A DNA stretch of 50,116 nucleotides from Verrucomicrobiota bacterium (GTDB lineage: Bacteria > Verrucomicrobiota > Verrucomicrobiia > Verrucomicrobiales > DEV007), in assembly GCA_003402735.1 (NCBI GenBank), contig QQNE01000019.1:1-50116 (forward strand), in the 5' to 3' direction. Below the pieces are notes generated by a model, which did no database searches, was not told the origin of the DNA, and saw nothing but the letters and a program-made list of their open reading frames with translations. Position 1 is the stretch's first letter. Every line of letters begins with the position of its first letter. The position numbers and the translations under genes were made by a program. Positions 10,440 through 19,172 of this stretch are shown piece after piece.

Positions 10440-10552
10440 GATGTCGGAAAGCCGGTGTTTGTTTGGAAGATATCGGACTGGATGAGAGTGATTGCCGCAA
10501 TCCCGTTGGACTTGGACGGGAGAGTTGCAAAGAGTCCGTCTGTTCCCATCTC

Positions 10553-13498
10553 ATGACCTTGCCCAGAATCCCCCAACTCCTCGGCGGTTTGACTGCCCTC
10601 ATCCTCTGCGCCGAGCGCGCCGGGGCCGCAGATTTCTCCTTCCAAACCGATGACCACGTGGTCGTTGTCGGCAACGGTCTCGGAGAACGCTTCGTCTTCG
10701 ACGGATGGTTCGAGACCCTCCTGCAGGCGGCACAGCCCGACAAAAAACTGGTGGTGCGCAACCTTTCGTTTCCCGGGGATCAGGTGGCGAAGCGGCCTCG
10801 GTCCCAAGGGTATCCGAAGGTGGAGGACCAGCTCAAGCACTGCGGCGCGGATGTCATCTTGGTTTTCTTCGGTTTCAACGAGTCCTTCGCCGGGGAGCAG
10901 GGCCTGGAGCCGTTCCAAAAGGATCTGACGGCCATGATCGACGCCTACCGCGCCCTCAAGCCCAACGGGGAATCCGAGCCGCGTCTGGTTCTCTTCAGTC
11001 CGATCGCCCACGAGGATCTTGGCACGCCCAATCTTCCGGATGGCAAGGCCAACAACGCGCGTCTCGCTCTCTACACCACCGCAATCCGTGAGGTGGCCGC
11101 GGCCAAGGGACTCAAGTTTGTCGACCTCTTCGCCGCCACCCAGGCGCTCTACGCCGCCCAGTCGGCCCCGTTGACGATCAACGGTGTCCATCTCAATGAA
11201 GAGGGAAACCGACTCCTCGCGGAAGTCATCGCGGAAGCTCTCGGCGGCGCTCCGGTCTCGTCCAAGGGCCGGGAATCCCTGCGGCAAGCCGTGCTCGACA
11301 AGGATTGGCACTGGTTCAACCGCTACCGGGCCACCGATGGCAACGACATCTGGGGCGGCCGCTCCACCCTCAAGTTCGTCAACGACCAGAGCAACGCCGA
11401 GGTGCTCCAGCATGAACTCACCATGCTGGACGTCATGACCGCGAACCGCGATCCGCTCATCTGGGCCCGCGCCGCCGGGAGCGATTTCAAGGTCGACGAC
11501 TCCAAGGTGCCTCCTCCGGTCCCCGTCATCTCCAACGTGGGCGGCGGCAGCAAGAGTTCCAGCGCCGAGAAAGAGGGGACCCTCCAGTATCTCAGCGGCC
11601 AGGACGGCATCGCAAAGCTGACCGTCCCGCCCGGGTTCAAGGTCAACCTGTTCGCCGATGAATCCATGTTCCCCGAATTGGTCAACCCCGTGCAAATGGC
11701 GGTCGATCCAAAGGGCCGGCTCTGGGTGGCTTCCTGGGGCACTTACCCGATGTGGGAACCGCTCAAGAAGATGTCGGACAAGCTCCTCATCCTGCCCGAT
11801 GAAAACCACGATGGCGTGGCCGACAAGGCCATCACTTTCGCCGAGGTCCACAATCCCAGCGCCCTGGAGTTTTGGAACGGAGGCGTGCTGGTGGTCTCTC
11901 AGCCGAATCTCCTCTTCCTCAAGGACACCGACGGCGACGACGTGGCCGATGTCCGGTATGTCATCCTGTCTGGGTTGGGCACGGAAGACACCCACCACGG
12001 CGCCAACAATTTCGTCTATGGCCCCGACGGAGGGATTTACTGGCAGAGCGGCGTGTTCCTGGTGAACAACTTCGAGCACCCGTGGGGACCGTCCCTGGAA
12101 TCCAAGTCGGCCGGCATGTTCCGCTTTGATCCGCGCCGTTCCACCATCAGCTTTCATGCCGCCAATTCCCCGAATTCCCACGGAACCGCCTTCGACGGCT
12201 GGGGCTATCACTACGCGACCGATGGCACCTCCGGGAACGCCTTCCAAGTCCGGCCCGAGGGGCGCGGGTTCAAGATGCACGAACTCCTCCGAAAAGAGGT
12301 CCGCCCGGTTCCCTCTTGCGGCGTCATTTCCAGCGCCAATTTCCCCGATGATTACCAACAGGATTTCATCATCTGCAACACCATCGGCTTTCTCGGCATC
12401 AAGCGTTACGACCTCGATCGCGACGGCGCCACCGTCTCCACCCAGGTCCGTCGCAAGAACAGCGCGACCGGCAAGGACGAAAACGTGCCCGTCACCAAGG
12501 AATACCGGTTCGGCGAAGTCTGGGGTTCTCCCATGGGCGATCTCATCTCCAGCTCGGACAAGAATTTCCGGCCCACCGACAGCGAGTTCGGCGAGGACGG
12601 CGCGCTCTACATCGCCGACTGGCAAAACGTGATCATCGGTCACATGCAACACAATGTGCGCGACCCGAACCGCGACAAGAAGCACGGGCGGGTCTACCGC
12701 ATGGTCAACACCCAGAAGCCGTTGCAGGAGCGGGTCGAGATTGCCGACCAACCCATCCCGGTCCTGCTCGATCTCCTCAAGCACCCGATCGATGGCGTGC
12801 GTTACCGCACCCGGATTGAGCTGAGCGGACGGAACACCGACGAGGTCCTGACGGCAGCAGCCACCTGGATCAAGCAGTTCGATGCCACGAAAGCCGCGGA
12901 TGCCCACCCGCTCCTCGAGGCGCTCTGGCTCCATCAACAGCACAACCGCAAGAATACCCAGCTTCTCGCGGCCCTTCTGAAATCCCCCGAGCCGAATGCC
13001 CGCAAAGCCGCGGAGACGGTGCAGCATTTCTGGTTCAACGTCGATTTCACCGGCGGCGGCGAGACCGGTCCCCAACTCGAAATCGCCGCGAAGAAGCCCT
13101 CCGGAGTCCTCTCCGCCACCGACAAACTCGTCAAGGTCCAGGTCGGCACCGTCCTCGAGCAACTCCGTTACGATCTCAAGGAATTCTCCGTGAAGGCCGG
13201 CGTCGATGTCGAACTCAACTTCACCAACAACGATTTCGTGCCGCACAACCTGCTCGTGGTCCAACCCAAGTCCGGTGACGAGGTCGCCATGGCCGCCATC
13301 GCCATGGGCGCGGATGGGTTCGCCGCCGGGTTCCGGCCGAAGAGTGACAAAATCCTTGCCGCTTCGGCCTTGCTCGATCATGGCAAGGAAGAAACCTTGC
13401 AATTTAAGGCACCCATGACACCTGGTGCATACGAATTCATTTGCACCTTCCCCGGTCACCACATTTTGATGCGTGGCTTGATGAACGTGGTTCAGTGA
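10553..13498 (+). CDS. SGNH hydrolase / PVC-type membrane-bound dehydrogenase / azurin-like copper protein fusion
   Basis: A 981-residue three-domain protein. Residues 1-26 form a signal peptide (MTLPRIPQLLGG, cleaved near AGA-A), which is why the ATG at 10553 is preferred over an upstream in-frame start. Residues about 30-235 look like an SGNH/GDSL esterase (VVGNGLGERF, FFGFNES, and NGVHLNEEG with the catalytic-type His). From about 355 (LTVPPGFKVNLFADE) to about 720 is the beta-propeller dehydrogenase domain typical of PVC bacteria. The C-terminus, from about residue 860, is an azurin-like cupredoxin with type-1 copper ligands in canonical spacing: H898 in PHNLLV, then C964, H969 and M973 in CTFPGHHILM. 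I see no CXXCH haem motif, so electrons would leave through copper rather than through a fused cytochrome. The substrate is unknown. Confidence 0.88.
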   Translation: MTLPRIPQLLGGLTALILCAERAGAADFSFQTDDHVVVVGNGLGERFVFDGWFETLLQAAQPDKKLVVRNLSFPGDQVAKRPRSQGYPKVEDQLKHCGADVILVFFGFNESFAGEQGLEPFQKDLTAMIDAYRALKPNGESEPRLVLFSPIAHEDLGTPNLPDGKANNARLALYTTAIREVAAAKGLKFVDLFAATQALYAAQSAPLTINGVHLNEEGNRLLAEVIAEALGGAPVSSKGRESLRQAVLDKDWHWFNRYRATDGNDIWGGRSTLKFVNDQSNAEVLQHELTMLDVMTANRDPLIWARAAGSDFKVDDSKVPPPVPVISNVGGGSKSSSAEKEGTLQYLSGQDGIAKLTVPPGFKVNLFADESMFPELVNPVQMAVDPKGRLWVASWGTYPMWEPLKKMSDKLLILPDENHDGVADKAITFAEVHNPSALEFWNGGVLVVSQPNLLFLKDTDGDDVADVRYVILSGLGTEDTHHGANNFVYGPDGGIYWQSGVFLVNNFEHPWGPSLESKSAGMFRFDPRRSTISFHAANSPNSHGTAFDGWGYHYATDGTSGNAFQVRPEGRGFKMHELLRKEVRPVPSCGVISSANFPDDYQQDFIICNTIGFLGIKRYDLDRDGATVSTQVRRKNSATGKDENVPVTKEYRFGEVWGSPMGDLISSSDKNFRPTDSEFGEDGALYIADWQNVIIGHMQHNVRDPNRDKKHGRVYRMVNTQKPLQERVEIADQPIPVLLDLLKHPIDGVRYRTRIELSGRNTDEVLTAAATWIKQFDATKAADAHPLLEALWLHQQHNRKNTQLLAALLKSPEPNARKAAETVQHFWFNVDFTGGGETGPQLEIAAKKPSGVLSATDKLVKVQVGTVLEQLRYDLKEFSVKAGVDVELNFTNNDFVPHNLLVVQPKSGDEVAMAAIAMGADGFAAGFRPKSDKILAASALLDHGKEETLQFKAPMTPGAYEFICTFPGHHILMRGLMNVVQ

Positions 13499-13527
13499 CC
13501 CAGAAAACGACAAACGTGAAAACCAAA

Positions 13528-14052
13528 ATGGAATTGTGGCTGATCTTCTCCCTCCTGACGGTGCTCTGCTGGGGCACGTATGGCATCGCTTTGCACGGAG
13601 GGGCCGTCGGGATGCAGGACCCGGCCAACGGTCGTTACAAAGCCTTCCTCATCGTCGGCCTCATGTATTTCCTCGTCGCGGTCCTGGCTCCGGCGGCGAC
13701 TCTTCTGGCGAACGGCCAGTCGCTCAACGTCTTCAGCTACCCCAAGGGAGCCCTCGCCTGGGCCTCCGTGGCCGGGATTCTGGGGGCCATCGGGGCTTTC
13801 GGCGTGCTCCTGGCCTTCGGAGCCAAGGGGAACCCGGCCGTGGTTATGTCGATCGTCTTCGCCGGTGCGCCGGTCATCAACGCGATCGTCTCCCTCCTCA
13901 TGCATCCCCCGAAAAGCGCGATTCACCCGATGTTTTTCGTCGGCATTCTCTGCGCGGCGGTCGGAGGTTGCCTCGTCACCTTCTTCAAGCCGGGAGCGCC
14001 TCCCCCGAAAAAGGGCGGTTCCCCGGCCCCGATCGAGCAGAAGGCTCATTGA
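13528..14052 (+). CDS. EamA/DMT-like multi-pass membrane protein
   Basis: A 174-residue hydrophobic protein with about five membrane segments, starting with ELWLIFSLLTVLCWGTYGIA, which resembles the first helix of EamA/DMT or GRP-type transporters. The repeated pattern of helix plus short loop, and GNPAVVMSIVFAGAPVINA in the middle, fit half of a drug/metabolite transporter. The C-terminus is a Pro/Lys-rich cytoplasmic tail. The ATG at 13528 is chosen because it starts just before the first helix; a GTG at 13516 and a more distant in-frame TTG are alternatives, and the ribosome binding site is weak. It follows the dehydrogenase gene by 29 bp. Transport substrate unknown; at half the usual ten-helix length it would have to dimerise. 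Confidence 0.72.
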   Translation: MELWLIFSLLTVLCWGTYGIALHGGAVGMQDPANGRYKAFLIVGLMYFLVAVLAPAATLLANGQSLNVFSYPKGALAWASVAGILGAIGAFGVLLAFGAKGNPAVVMSIVFAGAPVINAIVSLLMHPPKSAIHPMFFVGILCAAVGGCLVTFFKPGAPPPKKGGSPAPIEQKAH

Positions 14053-14148
14053 GCCGATCCTGCGTATTCGTACGGGTTTGTGGCATGCCGAGGCCGCTAC
14101 AATCTGAGCCGTTGATTCAAATTGTGAACGGGTTGCGCGGAGCCTATC

Positions 14149-14442
14149 ATGGCCCATATGCAAACCCTGCTTGCTGAGATCGATGTCAAACAAATCCTCA
14201 CCATCGCCCTGATCGGCGTGGTCGCCGGTGCTCTGGCCAGATTTCTGGTGCCCGGAAAACAGAGCATGAATCTCATCCTGACGATGGTCCTCGGCATTGC
14301 CGGGGCCTACGTCGGGAGCTACTTGGCGACTGTCACCGGCATCGGCGGGGGCGGTCTGGGCTGGACCGTCCTCCTCGCCACGGCCGGTTCCATCGTGGTG
14401 CTCTTCGTCGTCATGATCCTGCAAAAGGTCTTCGGGAAATGA
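14149..14442 (+). CDS. GlsB/YeaQ/YmgE family small membrane protein
   Basis: A 97-residue protein with three hydrophobic segments separated by Gly-rich turns (ALIGVVAGALARFLVPGK, MVLGIAGAYVGSYLA, GSIVVLFVVMILQ). Length, the AGxLARFLVPG turn and the GxGxxGAYVG pattern are those of the transglycosylase-associated/GlsB family, small inner-membrane proteins often induced by stress. GCGGAG at 14137-14142 sits six bases before the ATG at 14149; a second ATG at 14158 is possible. It is followed after 42 bp by the diheme cytochrome gene. The molecular role of the family is not settled. Confidence 0.8.
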   Translation: MAHMQTLLAEIDVKQILTIALIGVVAGALARFLVPGKQSMNLILTMVLGIAGAYVGSYLATVTGIGGGGLGWTVLLATAGSIVVLFVVMILQKVFGK

Positions 14443-14484
14443 CCTGAATTGGAGCGGATCCGCGCTTCGTTTCCCGAATTTCCG

Positions 14485-15135
14485 ATGCCGTCCCGTCTCT
14501 CCGTTCTCCTGGTTCTCTGCCTCGCCGGTCCGCTCGCGGGGCAGGAACCGGAGTCGGTGTTCACTGCGGTCTGCGCCAAGTGTCACGGTGCAAGCGCCGA
14601 GGGCAACGCGCAGATCATGGCCCCATCGCTCGCGGGTTTGCCGCACTGGTATGGCAGCCTCCAGCTCAACAAATTCCGCGACGGCGTGCGCGGCAAGCAT
14701 CACGCGGATCTCACCGGTGCCCAGATGCAGGCCATCGCCGCCACCCTGACCCCGGAACTGGTGACCGCCATCGCCTCTCACCTGGAAACCCTGCAACCGG
14801 TGCCCATCCTCACTCCGCCCGGAGCCGATCCCCGGCGCGGGGGCGAACTTTACGACGAGATCTGCGCCAAATGCCACCGTTTCAACGGACAAGGCGAGCG
14901 CGCCTTTCGCAGCGCTCCGCTGACGACGCTCTCCGGCTGGTATCTCGCCGCATCCCTGCGAAAGTTTCGCGAGGGAGTGCGCGGATCTCACGGCGCCGAT
15001 CTGGAGGGACCGAAAATGCGGGAGATCGCCGTTCGGCTCGGGGACCGGGAGATCAATGACTTGGTGGCCTACATCGCCCTCCTCGCGGAACGCTATCCTC
15101 CGGGTGAATCCGGCCGGAAACGGGCGGCTCAATAA
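14485..15135 (+). CDS. Periplasmic diheme cytochrome c
   Basis: A 216-residue protein with a signal peptide (MPSRLSVLLVLCLAGPLAG) and two identical haem-binding motifs, CAKCH, one in each half. The halves are an internal duplication: each has the CAKCH site, a WY segment, and KFRDGVRG or KFREGVRG followed by a downstream Met in the expected axial-ligand region. This is the layout of two-domain class I cytochromes of the c4/c553 kind, soluble electron carriers that feed terminal oxidases. The start at 14485 gives the signal peptide directly; a TTG at 14449 would add an unlikely N-terminal stretch. The stop overlaps the 3' end of the convergent polyprenyl synthase gene by 7 bp, so there is no room for a separate terminator. 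The partner reductase or oxidase is not in view. Confidence 0.85.
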   Translation: MPSRLSVLLVLCLAGPLAGQEPESVFTAVCAKCHGASAEGNAQIMAPSLAGLPHWYGSLQLNKFRDGVRGKHHADLTGAQMQAIAATLTPELVTAIASHLETLQPVPILTPPGADPRRGGELYDEICAKCHRFNGQGERAFRSAPLTTLSGWYLAASLRKFREGVRGSHGADLEGPKMREIAVRLGDREINDLVAYIALLAERYPPGESGRKRAAQ

Positions 15136-15995
15136 TCCCGTTCGAGCAGATAATTTCCCAGGGCGCGCAACGGAGTTCCGGCCTCGCCGAAGATCGCCAG
15201 GGACTCGAGCGCTTCGCGGGTCAGACGGTGCGCCTCCTCGCGGGAAGCGTCCAACCCGATCAGGGCGGGGTAGGTTGATTTCGAGGAATGGACATCTTTC
15301 CCGGCGCTCTTTCCGAGTTTCTCCGTGGTCTGGGTCACGTCCAGGATGTCATCGATGACTTGAAAGGCCAGCCCGGCCGCCTCGCCGAACCGGGTCAGGG
15401 CCTGAAGCTGGGCTTCGCTGGCCCCGGCTGCCCTTCCGCCGAAGCGGACGCTGGTGGTCAGCAAGGCCGCCGTTTTGCTGAGGTGGACGAACCGCAGCTC
15501 TTCCAACGAAAGCTGTTTGGCTTCGCCCTCCAGGTCGAGGACCTGGCCGCCGACCAAGTGCCGCGATCCGGAGGTGACCGCCAATTCCCTGACAAAGATC
15601 CCCCCATCTTCCTGTTCCCCGCAGATCTCAAAGGCCAGAGCCTGCAGCGCGTCGCCCGCCAACACCGCAATTCCTTCCCCAAACACCTTGTGACAGGTCG
15701 GATGCCCGCGGCGGAAATCGTCATCGTCCATGCACGGCAGATCGTCGTGAATCAGGGTGTAGGTGTGCAGGCATTCCAGCGCCACTCCCAGGTCCAGGGC
15801 GAGTTTCGGTTCTGCTCCGCAAGCCTCGGCCGCCGCCAGGCAGAGGATCGGACGCAGCCGTTTCCCCCCGGCGAAGATGGAGTGGCGCATCGCGCGATGC
15901 AACGTCTCGGGCCGTTCCCCGGCGGAAGGCAGCCGGGCATCCAAAGCCGCATCGATCCACTCCCGCCGTTCCTTCAGGTAAAGTCCCAGTTCCAT
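15129..15995 (-). CDS. ispA: Polyprenyl (farnesyl/geranylgeranyl) diphosphate synthase
   Basis: A 288-residue trans-isoprenyl diphosphate synthase, which condenses isopentenyl diphosphate with allylic diphosphates for quinone, undecaprenyl and carotenoid precursors. The first Asp-rich motif is at residues 84-93 (DDLPCMDDDD followed by FRRG) and the second is DDILD near residue 217. GGKRLRP near residue 43 binds isopentenyl diphosphate. Two residues, CM, lie between the DDLP and DDDD parts, the insertion typical of bacterial short-chain (type II FPP/GGPP) enzymes. It lies 21 bp after asd on the same strand and probably shares its transcript. The chain length (C15 or C20) cannot be settled by eye. 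Confidence 0.93.
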   Translation of the reverse strand: MELGLYLKERREWIDAALDARLPSAGERPETLHRAMRHSIFAGGKRLRPILCLAAAEACGAEPKLALDLGVALECLHTYTLIHDDLPCMDDDDFRRGHPTCHKVFGEGIAVLAGDALQALAFEICGEQEDGGIFVRELAVTSGSRHLVGGQVLDLEGEAKQLSLEELRFVHLSKTAALLTTSVRFGGRAAGASEAQLQALTRFGEAAGLAFQVIDDILDVTQTTEKLGKSAGKDVHSSKSTYPALIGLDASREEAHRLTREALESLAIFGEAGTPLRALGNYLLERDY

Positions 15996-16016
15996 CGACC
16001 GCCCCTCCGTTTCGCT

Positions 16017-17015
16017 TCAAAGCAGTTCCGCGATCTGCACCGCGTTGAGGGCCGCTCCCTTGCGCACCTGATCACCGACGACCCAGAGCGTCAGCCCATT
16101 GGGAAACACCAGATCCTCCCGGATCCGCCCCACCAGGCAGTCGTCTTTCCCCGTGCAGTCCAGCGGTGTGGGGAAGCGATTCGCTTCGCGATCATCGAGA
16201 ACCTGCACCCCGGCCGCCTCGCCGAGCAAGCGGCGCGCTTCCTCCACCGAAGGCTTGTGTTCGAAGTCCGCCGTCACCGCCACCGAGTGGGAACGAAACA
16301 CCGGGACGCGCACACAGGTCACCGAGGCCTTGAGATCGGGTTGATGCAGGATCTTGCGGCCCTCGTTCTGCATCTTCATCTCCTCGCTGGTATAGCCGTT
16401 GGCGATCACCCCTCCGATTTCCGGAAGGCAGTTTGAGGCGATTTGCCGGGAGTAGACTTTGGGCACGATCGGTTCCCCTTGCACCAGGGCACGGTTTTGA
16501 GCCTCGAGTTCCTCGATCCCGGCTTGTCCGGTGCCGGAGACCGCCTGGTAGCTGGAGGCGATGATCGCGCGCACCTTCCAGGCCCGGTGCAGCGGATACA
16601 GAGCCATCAGCGCCACGATGGTGGTGCAGTTCGGGTTGGCGATGATTCCGTGGTGTTCCAGGGCGTCGCCCGCATTGATCTCCGGAACCACCAACGGAAC
16701 GTCGGCGTTCATCCGAAACGCCGAGGAATTGTCCACCACCACCGCGCCTGCCTTCACCGCGTGCGGCGCGAATTCCTTGGAGATGCCGCTCCCGGCGCTG
16801 AAAAGGGCGACGTCCACCCCCTCGAACGACGTCGGGGTCAATTCTTCCACGGTCAATTCCTCGCCGCGGAACCGCATGGTTTTCCCTTTCGAGCGCGCGG
16901 AAGCCAAAAGTTTCAGGCTGGACACTGGAAAATTCCGCTCTTCCAGACACTGCAGCATTTCCACACCGACGGCTCCCGTGGCCCCGGCGATGGCGATTCG
17001 TTTTCCTGCGCTCAT
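16017..17015 (-). CDS. asd: Aspartate-semialdehyde dehydrogenase
   Basis: A 332-residue enzyme that reduces aspartyl phosphate to aspartate semialdehyde with NADPH, the branch point to lysine/diaminopimelate, threonine and methionine. The nucleotide loop GATGAVG is at residues 11-17, the SSAFR segment near 97-101, and the catalytic Cys is C130 in NPNCTT. SSYQAVSGTGQAG near residue 153 is the conserved substrate loop, and the downstream RVPVFRSHS segment carries a conserved basic and His pair. The length is normal. The ATG at 17015 is divergent from the L,D-transpeptidase gene across 49 bp. It heads a likely operon with ispA. No oddity seen. Confidence 0.96.
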   Translation of the reverse strand: MSAGKRIAIAGATGAVGVEMLQCLEERNFPVSSLKLLASARSKGKTMRFRGEELTVEELTPTSFEGVDVALFSAGSGISKEFAPHAVKAGAVVVDNSSAFRMNADVPLVVPEINAGDALEHHGIIANPNCTTIVALMALYPLHRAWKVRAIIASSYQAVSGTGQAGIEELEAQNRALVQGEPIVPKVYSRQIASNCLPEIGGVIANGYTSEEMKMQNEGRKILHQPDLKASVTCVRVPVFRSHSVAVTADFEHKPSVEEARRLLGEAAGVQVLDDREANRFPTPLDCTGKDDCLVGRIREDLVFPNGLTLWVVGDQVRKGAALNAVQIAELL

Positions 17016-17064
17016 GATGTTCTCGATTTGAAAAGGGGCGACATCCTAGCCACCTTGATCATCG

Positions 17065-17529
17065 ATGCAACCGCCCCCTCGGAAAATCCAAGTGTCCCTC
17101 GCGCGGCAGGAACTCAAACTCCTGGAAGGGGAGGAAGTGGTGGCGGCTTGGCCGGTGTCGACGTCAAAGTTCGGTCCCGGCACGGAACCGGGAAGTCACA
17201 AGACGCCGATGGGCCGGTTTCGGGTGGCGGAACGTCACGGGGACGGCGCGCCGCTCGGGACCATCTTCAAGTCGCGGCAACCGGTGGGGCTTTGGAACTC
17301 GGGCGATCCCGCGGAGGTCGACCATGTCCTGACCCGCATTCTCTGGCTGGAGGGGTTGGAGGAACAAAACGCGAACACCAAGGATCGCTACATTTACATC
17401 CACGGCACCAACCAGGAGGAGTTGATCGGTCAGCCAGCCAGCATCGGGTGCGTCCGCATGAGGAACGCCGACGTGGCCGCTCTTTACGACCTCGTGCCGG
17501 AAGGGGTGGAAGTGGAGATCGTGGCGTGA
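17065..17529 (+). CDS. L,D-transpeptidase (YkuD domain), without signal peptide
   Basis: A 154-residue protein that is almost entirely one YkuD catalytic domain. The active-site signature is complete: HGT at residues 113-115 and SIGCVRM with catalytic C129 and the following Arg. YkuD enzymes make 3-3 cross-links in peptidoglycan or attach lipoproteins. The N-terminus (MQPPPRKIQVSLARQE) enters the first beta strand directly and shows no signal peptide or membrane segment, which is odd for a periplasmic enzyme. Either the true start is elsewhere, although only 49 bp separate it from the divergent asd gene, or export is unconventional, or the enzyme acts on a cytoplasmic substrate. It converges on pyruvate kinase with a 30-bp gap. 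Confidence 0.88.
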   Translation: MQPPPRKIQVSLARQELKLLEGEEVVAAWPVSTSKFGPGTEPGSHKTPMGRFRVAERHGDGAPLGTIFKSRQPVGLWNSGDPAEVDHVLTRILWLEGLEEQNANTKDRYIYIHGTNQEELIGQPASIGCVRMRNADVAALYDLVPEGVEVEIVA

Positions 17530-17559
17530 GGGGTTGCGGTTCGGCCGACCGGTCCCGCT

Positions 17560-19038
17560 TCAGGCGATGGTGCGGATCTGGAGAACGTCGATGATTCGGC
17601 CCTTGGTGACGATGTTGGTCACCACGGCGAGTCGGTCCCCGGGGATTTGCCAGTTTCCCCGGACCAGGGACTGGAAAGCCCGGCTCATGGTCTCCTCGAA
17701 ATCGAGTCCATTGAACTCGATCAGGAACGGCTCCACGCCCCACAGAATCAGCATCTGGCGGAACGTGGAGAGTTTGTCGGTAAACGCGTAAACCGGAATC
17801 CCGGAAGGTCGCAGCGCGGAGGCGACCATCGCGGTGTGACCGCTGCGGGTGAAGAGCACGATGGCCGCGTTTCCCAGTTCTTGGGCGAGAACGATCGCCG
17901 AGCGCACCAGTTTGGCCTTGGGGGTGGTCAGGGGCATGGTCAGGTTCAACTCCCGCCCGTTCAGCGGTTCCGTGGCCTCGATGATCCGCTTCATCACGTC
18001 GACGCATTCCAACGGATATTTCCCGGTGGTCGTCTCCCCGGAAAGCATCACGGCGTCGGCCCGCTCCCGGACCGCGTTGGCGATGTCGGTGATCTCTGCC
18101 CGGGTGGGAAACGGGTTTTCGACCATGGACTCCAGCAGGTGGGTGGCGATGATGACCGGTTTGCCGTGGGCGAGGCAGGCCTTGACCACCTTGTTCTGAA
18201 CGGCGGGCAGTTGTTCAAAGGGGATTTCAATGCCGAGATCGCCCCGGGCCACCATGAGGCAGTCGGTGGCATCGACGATCTCCTCGAGATTGCGGAGACC
18301 CGCTTGGTCCTCCAACTTCGCCACGATCCAGGCCGGGGAACCAGCCTGCTTCAAGAGCGTCCGCAGTTCCTGGATGGCCGCCGCATCGCGCACGAAAGAG
18401 AGCGCGAAGAGATCAACCCCCTCTTCAATCCCGACCCGGATGTCCGCGAGATCCTTCTCCGTGAGGGAAGGCAGACGGACGTGGACGCCGGGCAGGTTGA
18501 TGTGGCGGCGCGAGCCCAATTCCCCGCCGATGATGACTTTGGTGGCGACACTGAGGGCCGAAGTGGAGGTGACCTCCAGTCGGATCAGGCCGCTGTCGAC
18601 CAGCACGGTGTCGCCCAGCTTGACGTCCTCCGGCAGACCTCGGTAATTCACCGTGACCCGATGAACCCCGGGAGGCATCCCCTCCGGGATTGGGCTGGTC
18701 CAGAATTCCAGGGCATCGCCGGCGGCGAGCGTGACCGGGGCGGCGACCGCTCCGGTGCGGATTTCCGGGCCCTTCACGTCCATCATGATGGCGATCTGGC
18801 GGCCCTCTTCCCGGCAGACCGCCTGGATCAGCCGGATGGATTCCCGGGTCCAATCGTGGGAGGCATGGGCCATGTTGAGCCGGCACACGTCCGTTCCCGC
18901 GGCCACGAGTTTCTTGAGAAGGTCAGGCCGGGCCGTGGCCGGGCCCAGAGTGAACACAATTTTCGTGTGGTGGTAGGCTCGCCGGATCACGGCTGATACC
19001 TGCCACAAGGAGGCCCGGGGAACAAACGAAATGACCAT
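17560..19038 (-). CDS. pyk: Pyruvate kinase
   Basis: Converts phosphoenolpyruvate and ADP to pyruvate and ATP, the last step of glycolysis. Recognised from TKIVFTLGPA near the N-terminus, MDVKGPEIRTG, the catalytic Lys/Glu segment IVAKLEDQAG, MVARGDLGIEIP with the metal-binding Asp, and ADAVMLSGETTTGKYP. The C-terminal domain is present (LFTRSGHTAMVASALRPSG). At about 490 residues it has normal bacterial length. Small departures from the usual consensus, FTLGP for CTIGP and THLLES for TQMLES, leave the catalytic residues intact. The ATG at 19038 is used; a GTG at 19053 adds five residues, and an internal GTG closer to the TKIV segment is also possible, so the start is uncertain. It is divergent from the first MoxR gene. 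Confidence 0.94.
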   Translation of the reverse strand: MVISFVPRASLWQVSAVIRRAYHHTKIVFTLGPATARPDLLKKLVAAGTDVCRLNMAHASHDWTRESIRLIQAVCREEGRQIAIMMDVKGPEIRTGAVAAPVTLAAGDALEFWTSPIPEGMPPGVHRVTVNYRGLPEDVKLGDTVLVDSGLIRLEVTSTSALSVATKVIIGGELGSRRHINLPGVHVRLPSLTEKDLADIRVGIEEGVDLFALSFVRDAAAIQELRTLLKQAGSPAWIVAKLEDQAGLRNLEEIVDATDCLMVARGDLGIEIPFEQLPAVQNKVVKACLAHGKPVIIATHLLESMVENPFPTRAEITDIANAVRERADAVMLSGETTTGKYPLECVDVMKRIIEATEPLNGRELNLTMPLTTPKAKLVRSAIVLAQELGNAAIVLFTRSGHTAMVASALRPSGIPVYAFTDKLSTFRQMLILWGVEPFLIEFNGLDFEETMSRAFQSLVRGNWQIPGDRLAVVTNIVTKGRIIDVLQIRTIA

Positions 19039-19172
19039 TTCCTGAGAATCCACCAGATCGGGGGGGCGGGATCGGTCCGAGGTTTCAGTTTGCAGAGGTG
19101 GCGCGGGAGTGTTTGGTGTCCAACCCTGTGCGGAGTCGGCAATCTGATGCAGCAGCCGCTCCCTCGATCCCG

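Noticed and set aside
8841-10556. A 571-codon plus-strand frame over the Gfo/Idh/MocA gene
   Set aside because: Shadow of the minus-strand oxidoreductase, which has a full Rossmann motif, Tat signal and family length.
10436-13513. A 1,025-codon open frame on the minus strand opposite the PVC dehydrogenase gene
   Set aside because: It shows no recognisable domain and is explained by the strong GC bias of the real gene's third codon positions; similar long shadow frames lie opposite most other genes here.
17560-19038. Pyruvate kinase consensus deviations (FTLGP and THLLES) as a sign of a defective enzyme
   Set aside because: Catalytic Lys, Glu and metal-binding Asp positions and the C-terminal domain are intact, and such variation is within normal family range.
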